Shown here: positions 21,932 to 31,560 of the stretch, piece after piece
How positions within the stretch are numbered: position 1 is the stretch's first letter
How the letters are laid out: each line of letters starts with the position of its first letter
Source of the DNA: Pseudomonas jinjuensis
GTDB lineage: Bacteria > Pseudomonadota > Gammaproteobacteria > Pseudomonadales > Pseudomonadaceae
Length of the DNA: 64,000 bases
Direction: 5' to 3'
Assembly (NCBI RefSeq): GCF_900103845.1
Contig: NZ_FNIJ01000003.1
Coordinates: 372,001 to 436,000, forward strand
Position numbers and translations under genes: made by a program
Notes under the pieces: model-generated
Told to the model about the DNA's origin: nothing
The model's database searches: none
What the model saw: the letters and a program-made list of their open reading frames with translations, nothing else

Positions 21932-23238
21932 GCATCAGCCCCCGCCTCGCCGCCGCCCGCGCCCTGGCCGCCGTGCTCGCCGGCCGCGCTTCGCTGGGCA
22001 GCTCGCTGCCGGCGCAGCTGGACCAGGTGGCGCCGCGCGACCGCGGCCTGACCCAGGAGCTGGCGTTCGGCGCCGCGCGCTGGCAGCCGCGTCTGTCCGC
22101 CCTCGCCGCGCGCCTGCTGCAGAAGCCGTTCAAGGCCGGCGACCGCGACGTCGAGGCGCTGCTGCTGGTCGGCCTGTACCAGCTGCTCTACACGCGCATC
22201 CCGCCGCACGCCGCCATCGGCGAGACCGTGGGCTGCGCCGACAAATTGAAGAAGGGCTGGGCCAAGGGCCTGCTCAACGCCGTGCTGCGCCGCGCCCAGC
22301 GCGAGGGCGAAGTGCTGCTGGCCGACCTCGACCGCGACCCGGCGGCGCGCCTGGCCCATCCGCGCTGGCTGCAGAAGGCGCTGAAACAGGCCTGGCCGGA
22401 GCAGTTCGAAGCGCTCTGCGCGGCGAACAACGCGCATCCGCCGATGACCTTGCGGGTCAACCGCCGCCATGGCAGCCGCGACGCCTATCTGCAAGAACTG
22501 CGCGCCGCCGGCATCGAGGCGCAGCCCTGCGAGTTCAGCCGCGACGGCATCCAGCTGGAAAAACCCTGCGATGTGCATGAGCTGCCGGGCTTCGCCGAAG
22601 GCCGCGTCAGCGTGCAGGACGAGGCCGCGCAACTGGCCGCCGACCTGTTCGAACTGGCCCCCGGCCAGCGCGTGCTGGACGCCTGCTGCGCCCCCGGCGG
22701 CAAGACCTGCCACCTGCTGGAAGCCGAACCGGCGCTGGCCGGCGTGGTCGGCGTCGACCTGGAGGAATCGCGCCTGGTGCGCGTGCGCGAGAACCTCGAA
22801 CGGCTGAAGCTGGATGCCCAGCTGATCGCCGCCGACGGCCGCGACACCGCCGCCTGGTGGGACGGCAAGCCGTTCCAGCGCATCCTGCTCGACGCGCCGT
22901 GCTCGGCCACCGGGGTGATCCGCCGCCATCCGGACATCAAGCTGACCCGCACCACCGAGGACATCGCCGCGCTGGCGCAACTGCAGGGCGAGCTGCTCGA
23001 CGCGCTGTGGCCGGTCCTGGAAGTCGGCGGCGTGCTGGTCTACGCGACCTGCTCGGTGATGCCACAGGAAAACACCGGCAGCATCGACGCCTTCCTCGCC
23101 CGCACCCCGGGCGCGCGCGAGCTGGACCTGGCCGGCCCCTGGGGCCTGAAGCAGCCGCACGGGCGCCAGCTGCTGCCGCAGGACGGCGGACACGACGGTT
23201 TCTATTACGCGAAATTGATCAAGATTTCTGCACGCTGA
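21928..23238 (+). CDS. rsmB: 16S rRNA m5C967 methyltransferase
   Basis: 436 residues. NusB-like RNA-binding domain at about 1-140, then a SAM methyltransferase domain: SAM loop [13 protein letters not shown], motif [18 protein letters not shown], and motif [11 protein letters not shown] with the catalytic cysteine. Overlaps fmt by four bases; trkA follows after 54 bases. Confidence 0.97.
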   Translation: MSISPRLAAARALAAVLAGRASLGSSLPAQLDQVAPRDRGLTQELAFGAARWQPRLSALAARLLQKPFKAGDRDVEALLLVGLYQLLYTRIPPHAAIGETVGCADKLKKGWAKGLLNAVLRRAQREGEVLLADLDRDPAARLAHPRWLQKALKQAWPEQFEALCAANNAHPPMTLRVNRRHGSRDAYLQELRAAGIEAQPCEFSRDGIQLEKPCDVHELPGFAEGRVSVQDEAAQLAADLFELAPGQRVLDACCAPGGKTCHLLEAEPALAGVVGVDLEESRLVRVRENLERLKLDAQLIAADGRDTAAWWDGKPFQRILLDAPCSATGVIRRHPDIKLTRTTEDIAALAQLQGELLDALWPVLEVGGVLVYATCSVMPQENTGSIDAFLARTPGARELDLAGPWGLKQPHGRQLLPQDGGHDGFYYAKLIKISAR

Positions 23239-23292
23239 ATTCGCCGCGCGATAATTGTCGGCACCAGCCTGAATCGGGAAACCCGCGCTTCC

Positions 23293-24666
23293 ATGAAAAT
23301 CATCATCCTCGGTGCCGGCCAGGTCGGCGGCACACTGGCCGAGCACCTCGCCAGCGAAGCCAACGACATCACCGTGGTCGACACCGACGGCGAGCGCCTG
23401 CGCGACCTCGGCGACCGCCTGGACATCCGCACCGTGCACGGCAAGGCGTCCTACCCCACGGTGCTGCGCCAGGCCGGCGCCGACGATGCCGACATGCTGG
23501 TGGCGGTGACCAACAGCGACGAAGTGAACATGGTCGCCTGCCAGGTCGCCTACACCCTGTTCAACACGCCGACGCGCATCGCCCGGGTGCGCGAGGCGGC
23601 CTACCTGACCCGTGCCGGCCTGTTCGACAACGAGGCCATCCCGGTGGACGTGCTGATCAGCCCGGAACAGGTGGTCACCAACTACATCAAGCGCCTGATC
23701 GAATACCCCGGCTCGCTGCAGGTGATCGACTTCGCCGAGGGCAAGGCCCAGCTGGTGGGCATCCGCGCCTACTACGGCGGCCCGCTGGTGGGCCAGGAAC
23801 TGCGGCAGATCCGCGAGCACATGCCCAACGCCGACACCCGCGTGGCGGCGATCTACCGGCGCGACCGGCCGATCATCCCCAAGGGCGACACCCTGATAGA
23901 GGCCGACGACGAGGTCTTCTTCATCGCCGCCAAGGCCCACATCCGCGCGGTGATGGCCGAGATGCGCCAGGCCGAGGTCAGCTACAAGCGGATCATCATC
24001 GCCGGCGGCGGCAACATCGGCGAACGCCTGGCCGAGGCCATCGAGAGCCGCTACCAGGTGAAGATCATCGAGCACAATCCGGGACGCTGCCGGCATCTCT
24101 CGGAAACCCTGGACAGCGCCATCGTCCTCCAGGGCAGCGCTTCCGACCGCGACCTGCTGCTGGAAGAGAACATCGGCGACGCCGACCTGTTCCTCGCCCT
24201 GACCAACGACGACGAGGCGAACATCATGTCCTCGCTGCTGGCCAAGCGGCTCGGCGCGCGCAAGGTGATGACCCTGATCAACAACCCCGCCTACGTCGAC
24301 CTGGTGCAGGACAGCACCATCGACATCGCCATCAGCCCGCAGCTCGCCACCATCGGCACCCTGCTGACCCACGTGCGCCGCGGCGACGTGGAAAGCGTGC
24401 ACTCGCTGCGCCGCGGCGCGGCGGAGGCCATCGAGGTGATCGCCCATGGCGACGCCCGCTCCAGCAAGGTCATCGGCCGCCCGCTCAGCGACGTCAACCT
24501 GCCGCCGGGCACCACCATCGGCGCGGTGATCCGCGGTGACGACGTGCTGATCGCGCACAGCGAGACGGTGGTCGAGGCGGGCGACCACGTGATCCTGTTC
24601 GTGGTCGACAAGCGCCGCATCCGCGATGTGGAGAAGCTGTTCCAGGCGGGATTGACGTTCTTCTAG
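23293..24666 (+). CDS. trkA: TrkA, NAD-binding subunit of the Trk potassium-uptake system
   Basis: 457 residues made of two tandem RCK units: Rossmann loops [19 protein letters not shown] at the N-terminus and [18 protein letters not shown] near residue 235, each followed by a TrkA_C domain. It is a cytoplasmic regulator of TrkH, which is not in the window. The rsmB-trkA order is the usual one. It ends TAG 12 bases before the small TPR gene. Confidence 0.97.
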   Translation: MKIIILGAGQVGGTLAEHLASEANDITVVDTDGERLRDLGDRLDIRTVHGKASYPTVLRQAGADDADMLVAVTNSDEVNMVACQVAYTLFNTPTRIARVREAAYLTRAGLFDNEAIPVDVLISPEQVVTNYIKRLIEYPGSLQVIDFAEGKAQLVGIRAYYGGPLVGQELRQIREHMPNADTRVAAIYRRDRPIIPKGDTLIEADDEVFFIAAKAHIRAVMAEMRQAEVSYKRIIIAGGGNIGERLAEAIESRYQVKIIEHNPGRCRHLSETLDSAIVLQGSASDRDLLLEENIGDADLFLALTNDDEANIMSSLLAKRLGARKVMTLINNPAYVDLVQDSTIDIAISPQLATIGTLLTHVRRGDVESVHSLRRGAAEAIEVIAHGDARSSKVIGRPLSDVNLPPGTTIGAVIRGDDVLIAHSETVVEAGDHVILFVVDKRRIRDVEKLFQAGLTFF

Positions 24667-24678
24667 AGAGGACTGGAT

Positions 24679-24993
24679 ATGCTCGAAGGTCTGGAAAAGA
24701 TGCTCGCCAAGGGCGTGGACAACCCGCTGCTGCGCTTCGGTCTGGGCAAGGGTTACCTGGATGCCGGCGATGCACCGCGCGCGGTGGAGCACCTGCGCCG
24801 CTGCGTGGAGCAGGACCCGAAGTATTCCGCCGCCTGGAAGCTGCTGGGCAAGGCGTTGCAGGCCAGCGGCGACCCCGACGGCGCCCGCCAGGCCTGGACC
24901 GACGGCATCGCCGCGGCGCAGGCGCATGGAGACAAGCAGGCGGAGAAGGAGATGACGGTGTTTCTGCGCAAGCTGGAGAAGGGCAGGGGCTGA
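24679..24993 (+). CDS. Small TPR protein
   Basis: 104 residues made of about two and a half tetratricopeptide units (NPLLRFGLGKGYLDAGDAPR, YSAAWKLLGKALQASGDPDG). No signal peptide or other domain. It follows trkA by 12 bases with AGGA before the ATG, so it is probably in the same transcript. A protein-protein contact role is likely; the partner is unknown. Confidence 0.85.
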   Translation: MLEGLEKMLAKGVDNPLLRFGLGKGYLDAGDAPRAVEHLRRCVEQDPKYSAAWKLLGKALQASGDPDGARQAWTDGIAAAQAHGDKQAEKEMTVFLRKLEKGRG

Positions 24994-24995
24994 AG

Positions 24996-25235
24996 CGTAG
25001 GGTGGACGTGGCTTTTTACGTCCACCTTTCGGGAGGCGGCATGGTGGAAAACGCTTCGCGTTTTCCACCCTACGGTTGGCGTCGGTGCAGGCTGATCCCC
25101 TCACCCCCGCCCTCTCCCGGAGGGAGAGGGCGTTGTACGGCGTTGCCGGGAGGCACGCTGCTCCGCCTCAAGCCAAACAGTCCCCTCTCCCTCAGGAGCG
25201 GGGCGCGCAGCCAGGGTTAGGGTGAGGGCAAACCC
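24996..25235. repeat. Repeat-filled gap after trkA-TPR
   Basis: 24996-25074 is a GTAGGGTGGA-to-TCCACCCTACG palindrome with an ACGCTTCGCGTTTTCCACC arm. 25096-25235 holds CCCTCTCCCGGAGGGAGAGG and, inverted, CCCCTCTCCCTCAGGAG, a second family of complex repeats. No gene is present between the convergent genes. Confidence 0.75.
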
Positions 25236-25247
25236 GGCGCCTCTCCC

Positions 25248-26627
25248 TCAGAGCACCTCCGCCGCCACCGCATCCACCGCCGCCCTGGCGATCGACACGA
25301 TCTCGTCCGCTTCCGCGCGGGTCAGCACCAGCGGTGGAGCGAAGCCGAGGATGTCGCCGTGGGGCATGGCGCGGGCGATCATGCCGCGTTCCAGGCAGGC
25401 CGCAGAAACCTTCGGGCCGACCTTCAGCGCCGGGTCGAACGGTGTGCGCGCGTCCTTGTCGGCCATGAACTCCAGCGCCGCGAGCATGCCGTCGCCGCGC
25501 ACTTCGCCCACCAGCGGATGGCCCTCGAAGGTCTGGCGCAGCTGCTGGTTGAGGTAGGCGCCGACTTCGCCGGCGTTGGCGGTGATGTTCTCGCGTTCGA
25601 GGATGTCCAGGTTGGCCAGCGCGGCGGCGGCGCAGATCGGGTGGCCGGAATAGGTCCAGCCATGGCCCATGGCGCCTTCGCGGGTCGAGGCGCTGTCGAT
25701 CACGTCCCATACCTTCTCGCCGACGATCACCGCGGACAGCGGCGCGTAGGCGCTGGTCAGGCCCTTGGCGGTGGTGATCAGGTCGGGCTTGAGGCCGTAG
25801 CGCTGGCTGCCCATCCTGTCGCCGACGCGGCCGAAGGCGCAGACCACCTCGTCGGCGATCAGCAGCACGTCGTACTTCGCCAGCACCGCCTGGATCGCCT
25901 CCCAGTAGCCCTGGGGCGGGACGATGATGCCGCCGGTGCCCATCACCGGTTCGCCGATGAAGGCGGCCACGGTGTCCGGGCCTTCGGCGAGGATCAGTTT
26001 CTCCAGCTCGTCGGCGCAATGGCGCACGAAGGCCGCTTCATCCATGCCCGCCGGCGCCTTGTAGAAGTGCGGGCAGAGGGTGTGCTTCACGCCTTCCACC
26101 GGCAGGTCGAAGTGCTGGTGGAAGCTCGCCAGGCCGGTCAGGCTGCCGGTGACCAGGCCCGAGCCGTGGTAGCCGCGCTGGCGCGAGATGATCTTTTTCT
26201 TCTGCGGACGGCCGAGCACGTTGTTGTAGTAGCGCACCAGCTTGATCTGGGTCTCGTTGGCGTCCGAGCCGGACATGCCGTAGTAGACCTTCTTCATCCC
26301 GGCCGGCGCCCAGTCCTGGATGATCCGGCTGGACAGCTCGATGATCGCCTCGGAGGAGTGGCCGACGTAGGTGTGGTAGTAGGCCAGCTGCTTGGCCTGC
26401 TCGTAGATCGCCTCGGCGACCTCGGTGCGGCCGTAGCCGATGTTCACGCAGTACAGCCCGGCGAAGGCGTCGAGCAGCTCGCGGCCCTGGTGGTCGCGGA
26501 TGCGCACGCCGGAGGCGCCGGTGATGATCCGCCCGGCCAGCGCGCCGCTGGCGTGGTCGTGGGCGTGGGTGGACGGGTGCATGAAGTGCGCGCGGTCCTG
26601 TTCGAAGAGTTTGGCGTAGTCGCTCAT
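25248..26627 (-). CDS. Class III PLP aminotransferase (omega-amino acid type; candidate DoeD)
   Basis: 459 residues. Features of the family include GLYCVNIGYGRTEVAEAIYE at about 55-75, YYGMSGSDANETQIKLVRY (PLP phosphate loop), FIGEPVMGTGGIIVPP and LIADEVVCAFGRVG (PLP aspartate). The lysine lies in LITTAKGLTSAYAPL. It follows the aldehyde dehydrogenase by 16 bases, an arrangement known from PAO1 PA0219-PA0221. The substrate could be GABA, beta-alanine or 2,4-diaminobutyrate. The ectoine genes at 42-48 kb lack their diaminobutyrate aminotransferase, so a DoeD role is worth testing, but no sequence feature here settles it. Confidence 0.85.
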   Translation of the reverse strand: MSDYAKLFEQDRAHFMHPSTHAHDHASGALAGRIITGASGVRIRDHQGRELLDAFAGLYCVNIGYGRTEVAEAIYEQAKQLAYYHTYVGHSSEAIIELSSRIIQDWAPAGMKKVYYGMSGSDANETQIKLVRYYNNVLGRPQKKKIISRQRGYHGSGLVTGSLTGLASFHQHFDLPVEGVKHTLCPHFYKAPAGMDEAAFVRHCADELEKLILAEGPDTVAAFIGEPVMGTGGIIVPPQGYWEAIQAVLAKYDVLLIADEVVCAFGRVGDRMGSQRYGLKPDLITTAKGLTSAYAPLSAVIVGEKVWDVIDSASTREGAMGHGWTYSGHPICAAAALANLDILERENITANAGEVGAYLNQQLRQTFEGHPLVGEVRGDGMLAALEFMADKDARTPFDPALKVGPKVSAACLERGMIARAMPHGDILGFAPPLVLTRAEADEIVSIARAAVDAVAAEVL

Positions 26628-26643
26628 GGCATGTTCCTCGCGG

Positions 26644-28101
26644 TTAGATGGCGCCGTGGTGCAGGCAGAAGTACTTGGTCTCGACGAAGGGTTCGAAACC
26701 CTCGCCGCTACCCTCGCGGCCCAGGCCCGAAGCCTTCATGCCGCCGAAGGGAATGGGGTGGCCGGTGAACCTGGCGCCGTTCACCGCAACCATGGCGAAC
26801 TCCAGGCGGCGCATCAGCGGCCACACCTGGTCGAGGCGCTGCCCACAAATGTAGGCGGCCAGTCCGTATTCGCTGTCGTTGGCCAGCGCGACGATTTCCT
26901 CGATGGAATCGAAGGGCGTCACGCCGGCGATGGGAGCGAAGTTTTCCTCGCGCCAGATACGCATCCGGGGCGTCACGTCGGCCAGCACGGTGGGCTGGTA
27001 GAACCAGCCGCCGAGGGCATGGGGTTCACCGCCGGCGAGCAGCCGGGCGCCGCTGTCGATGGCCTCGCCGACCCGCGCGCAGGTCACGTCGAAGGCGCCC
27101 TGGTGCATCAGCGGGCCGATCTGGCTGCGCTCATCGCTGGCCGGGCCGACGCGCAGTTCGCGCACGGCGCGGGCGAAGCGCTGCAGGAAGGGTTCGTAGA
27201 GTTCGCGCTGGACCAGGATGCGGTTGGCCGCGCAGCAGTCCTGCCCGGAGGTCTGGAACTTGGCGTCGATGGCGAACTTCACCGCGTGGTCCAGATCGGC
27301 ATCGGCGAGCACGATGAAGGGCGCGTTGCCGCCCAGTTCCAGCGCCACCTTCTTCACGTCCTGGGCGGCGACCTGCAGCACCAGCTTGCCGACGCGGGTC
27401 GAGCCGGTGAAGCTCACGGCGCGCACGCGGCTGTCGCCGACCAGGGTTTCCATGGCCATCTGCGGCTCGCCGAGGACCACGTTGAACACCCCGGCGGGGA
27501 AGCCGGCTTCCTCGGCCAGTTGCGCCAGGGCGAAGGCGGAGTAGGGCGTCTCGTGGGCCGGCTTGACCACCACGCTGCAACCGGCGGCCAGGGCGGCGGC
27601 GGCCTTGCGGGTGATCATCGCCGAGGGGAAGTTCCACGGCGTCAGCAGCGCGGCAACACCGACCGGCTCGACCACGGTGCCCAGGTGCGCGCCGGGGATA
27701 TGGCTGGGAATGTTGCGCCCGTCCAGGCGCCGCGCCTGTTCGGCGAACCAGGGGATGAAGCTGGCCGCGTAGTCGATCTCGCCGCGCGCCTCGAACAGCG
27801 GCTTGCCCTGTTCGAGAGAAAGAATCTGCGCCAGGTCCTCGCGATGCTGCAGGATCAGCTCGCCCCAGCGGCGCAGGATGGCAGCGCGCTCGTCGAGGCT
27901 GCGCTGGCGCCAGGCCGGGAAGGCGGCGTGGGCGGCATCCACCGCGGCGACGATCTGCTCGCGCTCCAGCAGCGGTACGTGGCCGATGGCTTCGCGGGTG
28001 GCGGGATTCTGCACGGCGATGCTGGCGCCGCTGGCGCTGTGCAGCCAGTGGCCGTTCACGTAGCACAGCGACTTGAACAGCAGGGGGTGGGCGTAGGACA
28101 T
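26644..28101 (-). CDS. NAD(P)-dependent aldehyde dehydrogenase (succinate/aspartate-semialdehyde type; candidate DoeC)
   Basis: 485 residues. Cofactor site TPWNFPSAMITRKAAAALAA, catalytic Glu in VALELGGNAPF and catalytic Cys in TSGQDCCAANR. The Cys loop reads GQDCC rather than the more frequent GQTC/GQVC. It is upstream of the aminotransferase in one operon, so it should oxidise the semialdehyde that enzyme makes. It could be GabD-like or the DoeC aspartate-semialdehyde dehydrogenase of ectoine breakdown. No motif like the ectoine-cluster operator is seen upstream. Confidence 0.85.
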   Translation of the reverse strand: MSYAHPLLFKSLCYVNGHWLHSASGASIAVQNPATREAIGHVPLLEREQIVAAVDAAHAAFPAWRQRSLDERAAILRRWGELILQHREDLAQILSLEQGKPLFEARGEIDYAASFIPWFAEQARRLDGRNIPSHIPGAHLGTVVEPVGVAALLTPWNFPSAMITRKAAAALAAGCSVVVKPAHETPYSAFALAQLAEEAGFPAGVFNVVLGEPQMAMETLVGDSRVRAVSFTGSTRVGKLVLQVAAQDVKKVALELGGNAPFIVLADADLDHAVKFAIDAKFQTSGQDCCAANRILVQRELYEPFLQRFARAVRELRVGPASDERSQIGPLMHQGAFDVTCARVGEAIDSGARLLAGGEPHALGGWFYQPTVLADVTPRMRIWREENFAPIAGVTPFDSIEEIVALANDSEYGLAAYICGQRLDQVWPLMRRLEFAMVAVNGARFTGHPIPFGGMKASGLGREGSGEGFEPFVETKYFCLHHGAI

Positions 28102-28235
28102 GGCGGCGTCTCCGTAGCGGGTGGCTTGGAGACCATGCTAGGGGGAGCGGCGCCGCGGTTTTTTCCTAAGCAGGGGGCGGCGGCGGCAAATCTTTTCGCA
28201 GATGGGCCGCCGACCGGAGGTTTTTGCGGGAGGGA

Positions 28236-28886
28236 TCAAGCGTAGGCGGAACGCTGCGTCAGGCGCCGCAGGATGGCGTTGAGCAGCACGCCGTAGAGCG
28301 GCACGAAGAGGATCAGGCTGACCGCCAGCTTGACGCCGTAATCGACGGTGGCGATCTCCACCCAGTGCTGCGCCATGAAGGCGTTGTCGCTGCGCCAGAA
28401 GGCGATGGAGAAGAAGGCGAAGGTGTCCAGCAGGTTGCCGGCGATGGTCGACAGCACCGGGGCGATCCACCAGCGGCTGAGCTTGCGCAGGCGGTCGAAG
28501 ACCTGGATGTCGAGGACCTGCCCGAGCACGTAGGCGAGGAAGCTCGCCAGCGATATGCGCGCGACGAAGGTGTTGAACTCCAGCAGCGCACCGGCGCCGC
28601 GGAACGCGCCTTCCTGGAACAGCACCGAGACCACGTAGGACACCGCCAGCGCCGGCAGCATCACCCGCGCGATCACCTGCCGCGCCGGGCCCTTGCCGAG
28701 CAGGCGCACGGTGAGGTCGGTGGCGAGGAAGATGAACGGGAAGCTGAACGCACCCCAGGTGGTCTGCCAGCCGAACAGGGTCATGGGCAGCTGCACCAGG
28801 TAGTTGCTGGCGATGATGATGAGGATGTGGAAGGCGATCAGGCCGGCCAGAGCGCCGCGCCGTGCCGCCGGGGAAAGGGCTGACAT
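28236..28886 (-). CDS. yhhQ: Queuosine-precursor transporter, COG1738/YhhQ
   Basis: 216-residue inner-membrane protein with about six hydrophobic segments. Signatures include FPFIFLATDLTVRLLGKGPAR near residue 50, LGQVLDIQVFDRLR and STIAGNLLDTFAFFSIAF. The family imports preQ0/preQ1 for queuosine in tRNA. A preQ1-I-like riboswitch directly upstream (28891-28927) supports the call. It is not part of the aldehyde dehydrogenase operon; 134 bases separate them. Confidence 0.92.
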   Translation of the reverse strand: MSALSPAARRGALAGLIAFHILIIIASNYLVQLPMTLFGWQTTWGAFSFPFIFLATDLTVRLLGKGPARQVIARVMLPALAVSYVVSVLFQEGAFRGAGALLEFNTFVARISLASFLAYVLGQVLDIQVFDRLRKLSRWWIAPVLSTIAGNLLDTFAFFSIAFWRSDNAFMAQHWVEIATVDYGVKLAVSLILFVPLYGVLLNAILRRLTQRSAYA

Positions 28887-28890
28887 GCGA

Positions 28891-28927
28891 TGTCCTTTTT
28901 ACGCGAATGGGGTGAGGGAACCCATGC
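28891..28927 (-). promoter_or_regulatory. preQ1-I riboswitch candidate in the yhhQ leader
   Basis: On the minus strand the leader reads CATGGGTTCCCTCACCCCAT, then TCGCGTAAAAAGGACATCGC, then the ATG. Stem P1 is ATGGG/CCCAT; the loop UUCCCUCA resembles the preQ1-I UUC...CAC loop. An A-rich tail UAAAAAGGA follows, whose GGA can pair with UCC of the loop to form the pseudoknot. The AAGGA is also the ribosome site of yhhQ, so ligand binding would block translation. COG1738 genes are known preQ1-I targets in other proteobacteria. Confidence 0.72.
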
Positions 28928-29016
28928 CGGCGGAATGCCGAGCGGCGCGCATTCTAGCGGATACGGACTTCGGAGTCAGGTTTTCTGGCTGTTTTTTGTG
29001 CAGGGCGTGTCCGGCC

Positions 29017-29100
29017 TTGTAGGAGCGAGCTTGCTCGCGAACGAATTTCCCGGCGGTCATCGGTGCTGGGCGGGTTCGCGAGGCAAGCTCGCTCCTACGA
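29017..29100. repeat. GTAGGAGCGAGCTTGC palindromic repeat, left copy of an inverted pair
   Basis: Arms GTAGGAGCGAGCTTGCTCGC and GAGGCAAGCTCGCTCCTACG around CCCGGCGGTCATCGGTGCTG. Its reverse complement matches 41844-41923 over its whole length with a few changes. The two copies bracket the LysR-to-OprD cluster. Confidence 0.85.
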
Positions 29101-29141
29101 AGAACCCCGCCCGTCGGGCAAAGCTCGCGCCAGTAACGGAC

Positions 29142-30077
29142 TCAGACGTGCAGCCGCCGATAGGGCCGCCCCGGCAGCACGCTGGCCGACGGACTCTGGC
29201 TCACCAGGTGGCGTACCAGCTCCTGGCTGATGCGCGGAAGGCTCGCGTATTCGCGCACCACCATCTTGGCCTTGCGCAGTGCCCAGCGATCGTTGAACTT
29301 GAGAATGTGCAGGCGCATGGTCCGGGCATGGCGCTCGGCGGAGGAACGCGGCACGACGCCGATGCCGACCCCCGCCTCGATCAGCCGGCATGCCGACTCG
29401 AAACTGCCGACCTGCACGTAGAAGCTCATGTCGTGCCCCATGGCCTGGGCGACGCGCGGCAGGAAATGCGAGAGCGCCGTGCCTTCATGCAGGCAGATGT
29501 GCTGCTCGTCCAGGGTCTCGGTGAACGAGATGCGCTCCCGCTCGGCGAAGCGATGGCCGGGGCTGGTCACCAGCACCAGTTCGTCATCGCCGTAGGGATG
29601 GACTTCCAGGCCGCCGATATCGATCTCCCCGGCGATGAAGCCGATGTCCGCCTCGCCATCGAGCACGGCGGCGACGACTTCCCGGCTGGCGCGCTCGCGC
29701 AGGTCGATCCTGGCCTGCGGGTACAGCGAGAGGAACTCGCCCAGCGCCTGCGGCAGGTGTCCGGCCAGCGAGGTGGTGTTGGCCTGGACGCGGATATTGC
29801 CCTTGATGCCCTCGGCGTAGTCGTGCAGATCGCACTTGAGGTGTTCCAGCTGCTGCAGCACCCGGCGCGCGTGTTGCAGCAGCGCCTGGCCCGCGGCGGT
29901 CGGGGTGACGCCGGTGGCGCCGCGGTGCAGCAGCTGGGTGCCGATGTTGCTCTCCAGTTGCTTGACGCGCCGGCTGGCCGCGGGAAGCGAAATGCAACTG
30001 TTTTCCGCACCCTTGGTGAGGCTGGCTTCGTCGGCGATGTGAACGAAGAGCTGGAGGTCGAATAGATCGAAGTGCAT
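29142..30077 (-). CDS. LysR-type regulator, divergent from the CoA-transferase/carboxylase operon
   Basis: 311 residues. HTH at about 15-40 (ADEASLTKGAENSCISLPAASRRVKQLE), effector domain from about 90. Ribosome site AGGA lies six bases before the ATG. It is divergent from the catabolic operon at 30257 with a 179-base gap holding an inverted repeat, the classic layout for a LysR activator of that operon. The inducer is unknown and presumably is the operon's substrate or its CoA ester. Confidence 0.92.
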   Translation of the reverse strand: MHFDLFDLQLFVHIADEASLTKGAENSCISLPAASRRVKQLESNIGTQLLHRGATGVTPTAAGQALLQHARRVLQQLEHLKCDLHDYAEGIKGNIRVQANTTSLAGHLPQALGEFLSLYPQARIDLRERASREVVAAVLDGEADIGFIAGEIDIGGLEVHPYGDDELVLVTSPGHRFAERERISFTETLDEQHICLHEGTALSHFLPRVAQAMGHDMSFYVQVGSFESACRLIEAGVGIGVVPRSSAERHARTMRLHILKFNDRWALRKAKMVVREYASLPRISQELVRHLVSQSPSASVLPGRPYRRLHV

Positions 30078-30203
30078 GCGAATTCCTGTCCCTGACGTGC
30101 GGAGGAGACCGTGGCCAGTCTACTGCGTCACCGTCGCTGGTTGTCATTTCCCCCCCGGCAACCCCCCCTTAATCAAAAGCGAACATCGAAGCGCATCGAG
30201 GTG

Positions 30204-30235
30204 GTTAGTATCGGGTCATTCCAATCGATAACAAC
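30204..30235. promoter_or_regulatory. Inverted repeat, candidate LysR operator, overlapping a CA motif
   Basis: GTTAGTATCG (30204-30213) N12 CGATAACAAC (30226-30235) pairs at 8 of 10 positions. It lies 22 bases before the CoA-transferase start. AACAACAA at 30230-30237 also fits the AAnAAnAA Hfq/Crc target motif and precedes the ribosome site GGGAG at 30245-30249. Confidence 0.55.
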
Positions 30236-30256
30236 AAGACCATTGGGAGCCGCGAT

Positions 30257-31471
30257 ATGGGCGTTCTATCCGGAGTACGTGTTCTCGACCTGACGCGCGT
30301 CGTCGCCGGGCCGTGGGCGACGCAGGTGCTGGCCGACCTCGGCGCCGAAGTGATCAAGATCGAACGGCCGGGCGAAGGCGACGACACCCGGCGCATGGGA
30401 CCCTTCGTCAAGAATGCCGATGGTTCGGACAGCAACGACTCGGCCTTCTACCTGGCCTGCAATCGTGGCAAGCGCTCGGTGACCATCGACATCTCCCAGC
30501 CCGAAGGCCAGGCGCTGATCCATCAGCTCGCCGAACAGTGCGATGTGCTGGTGGAGAACTACAAGGTCGGCTCGCTGGCCCGCTACGGGCTCGACGCGGC
30601 GAGCATGCGCGCCCGTTTTCCGCGGCTGATCTACTGCTCGGTCACCGGTTTCGGCAGCGATGGTCCGTACGCCGCCCGCCCGGCCTATGACTTCATCCTG
30701 CAGGGCCTGTCCGGCCTGATGAGCACCTGCGGCCACCCCGATGGCGAGCCGGGCGCCGGGCCGATGCGCACCGCCATCCCGATCACCGACATCGTCACCG
30801 GCCTGTACGCCAGCATTTCCATCCTCGGCGCGCTGATCCAGCGCGGCCAGACCGGCGAGGGCCAGTTCATCGATGCCGCGATGCTCGACTCGGCGGTGGC
30901 GCTGAATGGCCACCTGGCCCTTGGCTACCTGCTCACCGGCAAGCTGCCGGCGCGCATCGGCAACGCCAATCCGGTGGCCGCGCCCTCGGAAATCTACGCC
31001 ACGCGGGACGGCCGGCTGATCCTCGCGGTGGGCAACAACGGCCAGTTCAGCGCCCTGCTCGACGCCATCGGCCTGAACGAACTGGCCGCCGACCCGCGCT
31101 TCGCCAGCAACTACGAGCGGGTGCGCAACCGTTCGGCGATGTACGCGGCGTTGGCGCCGGCCCTGCTGGCGCGCGACACCGGCGACTGGATGGAGCGCCT
31201 CGCCGCCGTGGGCGTGCCGTGCGGCACGGTCAACGACTTCGCCGGTGTGTTCGCCGATCCCCAGGTGCGTCATCGCGGCCTGCAGCTCAGCGTGCCCCAT
31301 GGCCGCGGCGGCGAAATCCCGATGCTCAGGAGCCCGCTGAATCTTTCCGCCTCGCCGGTCGAGCACCGTGCGCCGCCGCTGCTGGGCGCGGACACCAGAG
31401 ACGTACTGCGCGACCTGCTCGGCGCTTCCGCCGAGCGCATCGACCGCTTGCGCGAGCGCCAGGTGATCTAG
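30257..31471 (+). CDS. Class III (CaiB/formyl-CoA transferase family) acyl-CoA transferase
   Basis: 404 residues. Conserved stretches are GVRVLDLTRVVAGPWATQVLADLGAEVIKIE-like N-terminus (read as VLDLTRVVAGPWATQVLADL), RGKRSVTIDI and the catalytic region MRTAIPITDIVTGLYASI, where the Asp forms the acyl-anhydride. It should move CoA from a donor such as succinyl-CoA to a free carboxylic acid. First gene of the operon, so it is the likely activating step, in place of the acyl-CoA synthetase (AtuH) of the classic atu pathway. The acceptor acid is not known. Confidence 0.9.
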   Translation: MGVLSGVRVLDLTRVVAGPWATQVLADLGAEVIKIERPGEGDDTRRMGPFVKNADGSDSNDSAFYLACNRGKRSVTIDISQPEGQALIHQLAEQCDVLVENYKVGSLARYGLDAASMRARFPRLIYCSVTGFGSDGPYAARPAYDFILQGLSGLMSTCGHPDGEPGAGPMRTAIPITDIVTGLYASISILGALIQRGQTGEGQFIDAAMLDSAVALNGHLALGYLLTGKLPARIGNANPVAAPSEIYATRDGRLILAVGNNGQFSALLDAIGLNELAADPRFASNYERVRNRSAMYAALAPALLARDTGDWMERLAAVGVPCGTVNDFAGVFADPQVRHRGLQLSVPHGRGGEIPMLRSPLNLSASPVEHRAPPLLGADTRDVLRDLLGASAERIDRLRERQVI

Positions 31472-31560
31472 CGCTTCAGCCTCCACCGTTTCGTTCTGGC
31501 TCGCCGGCCGCAGGTCCGGTGACGCCCTCGCTCACCCTGGATTTGCCGAGAACAATGCTT

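Noticed and set aside
21595-25104. Long minus-strand frame opposite fmt, rsmB and trkA
   Set aside because: Antisense artefact of codon third-position GC; the plus-strand genes carry full sets of motifs.
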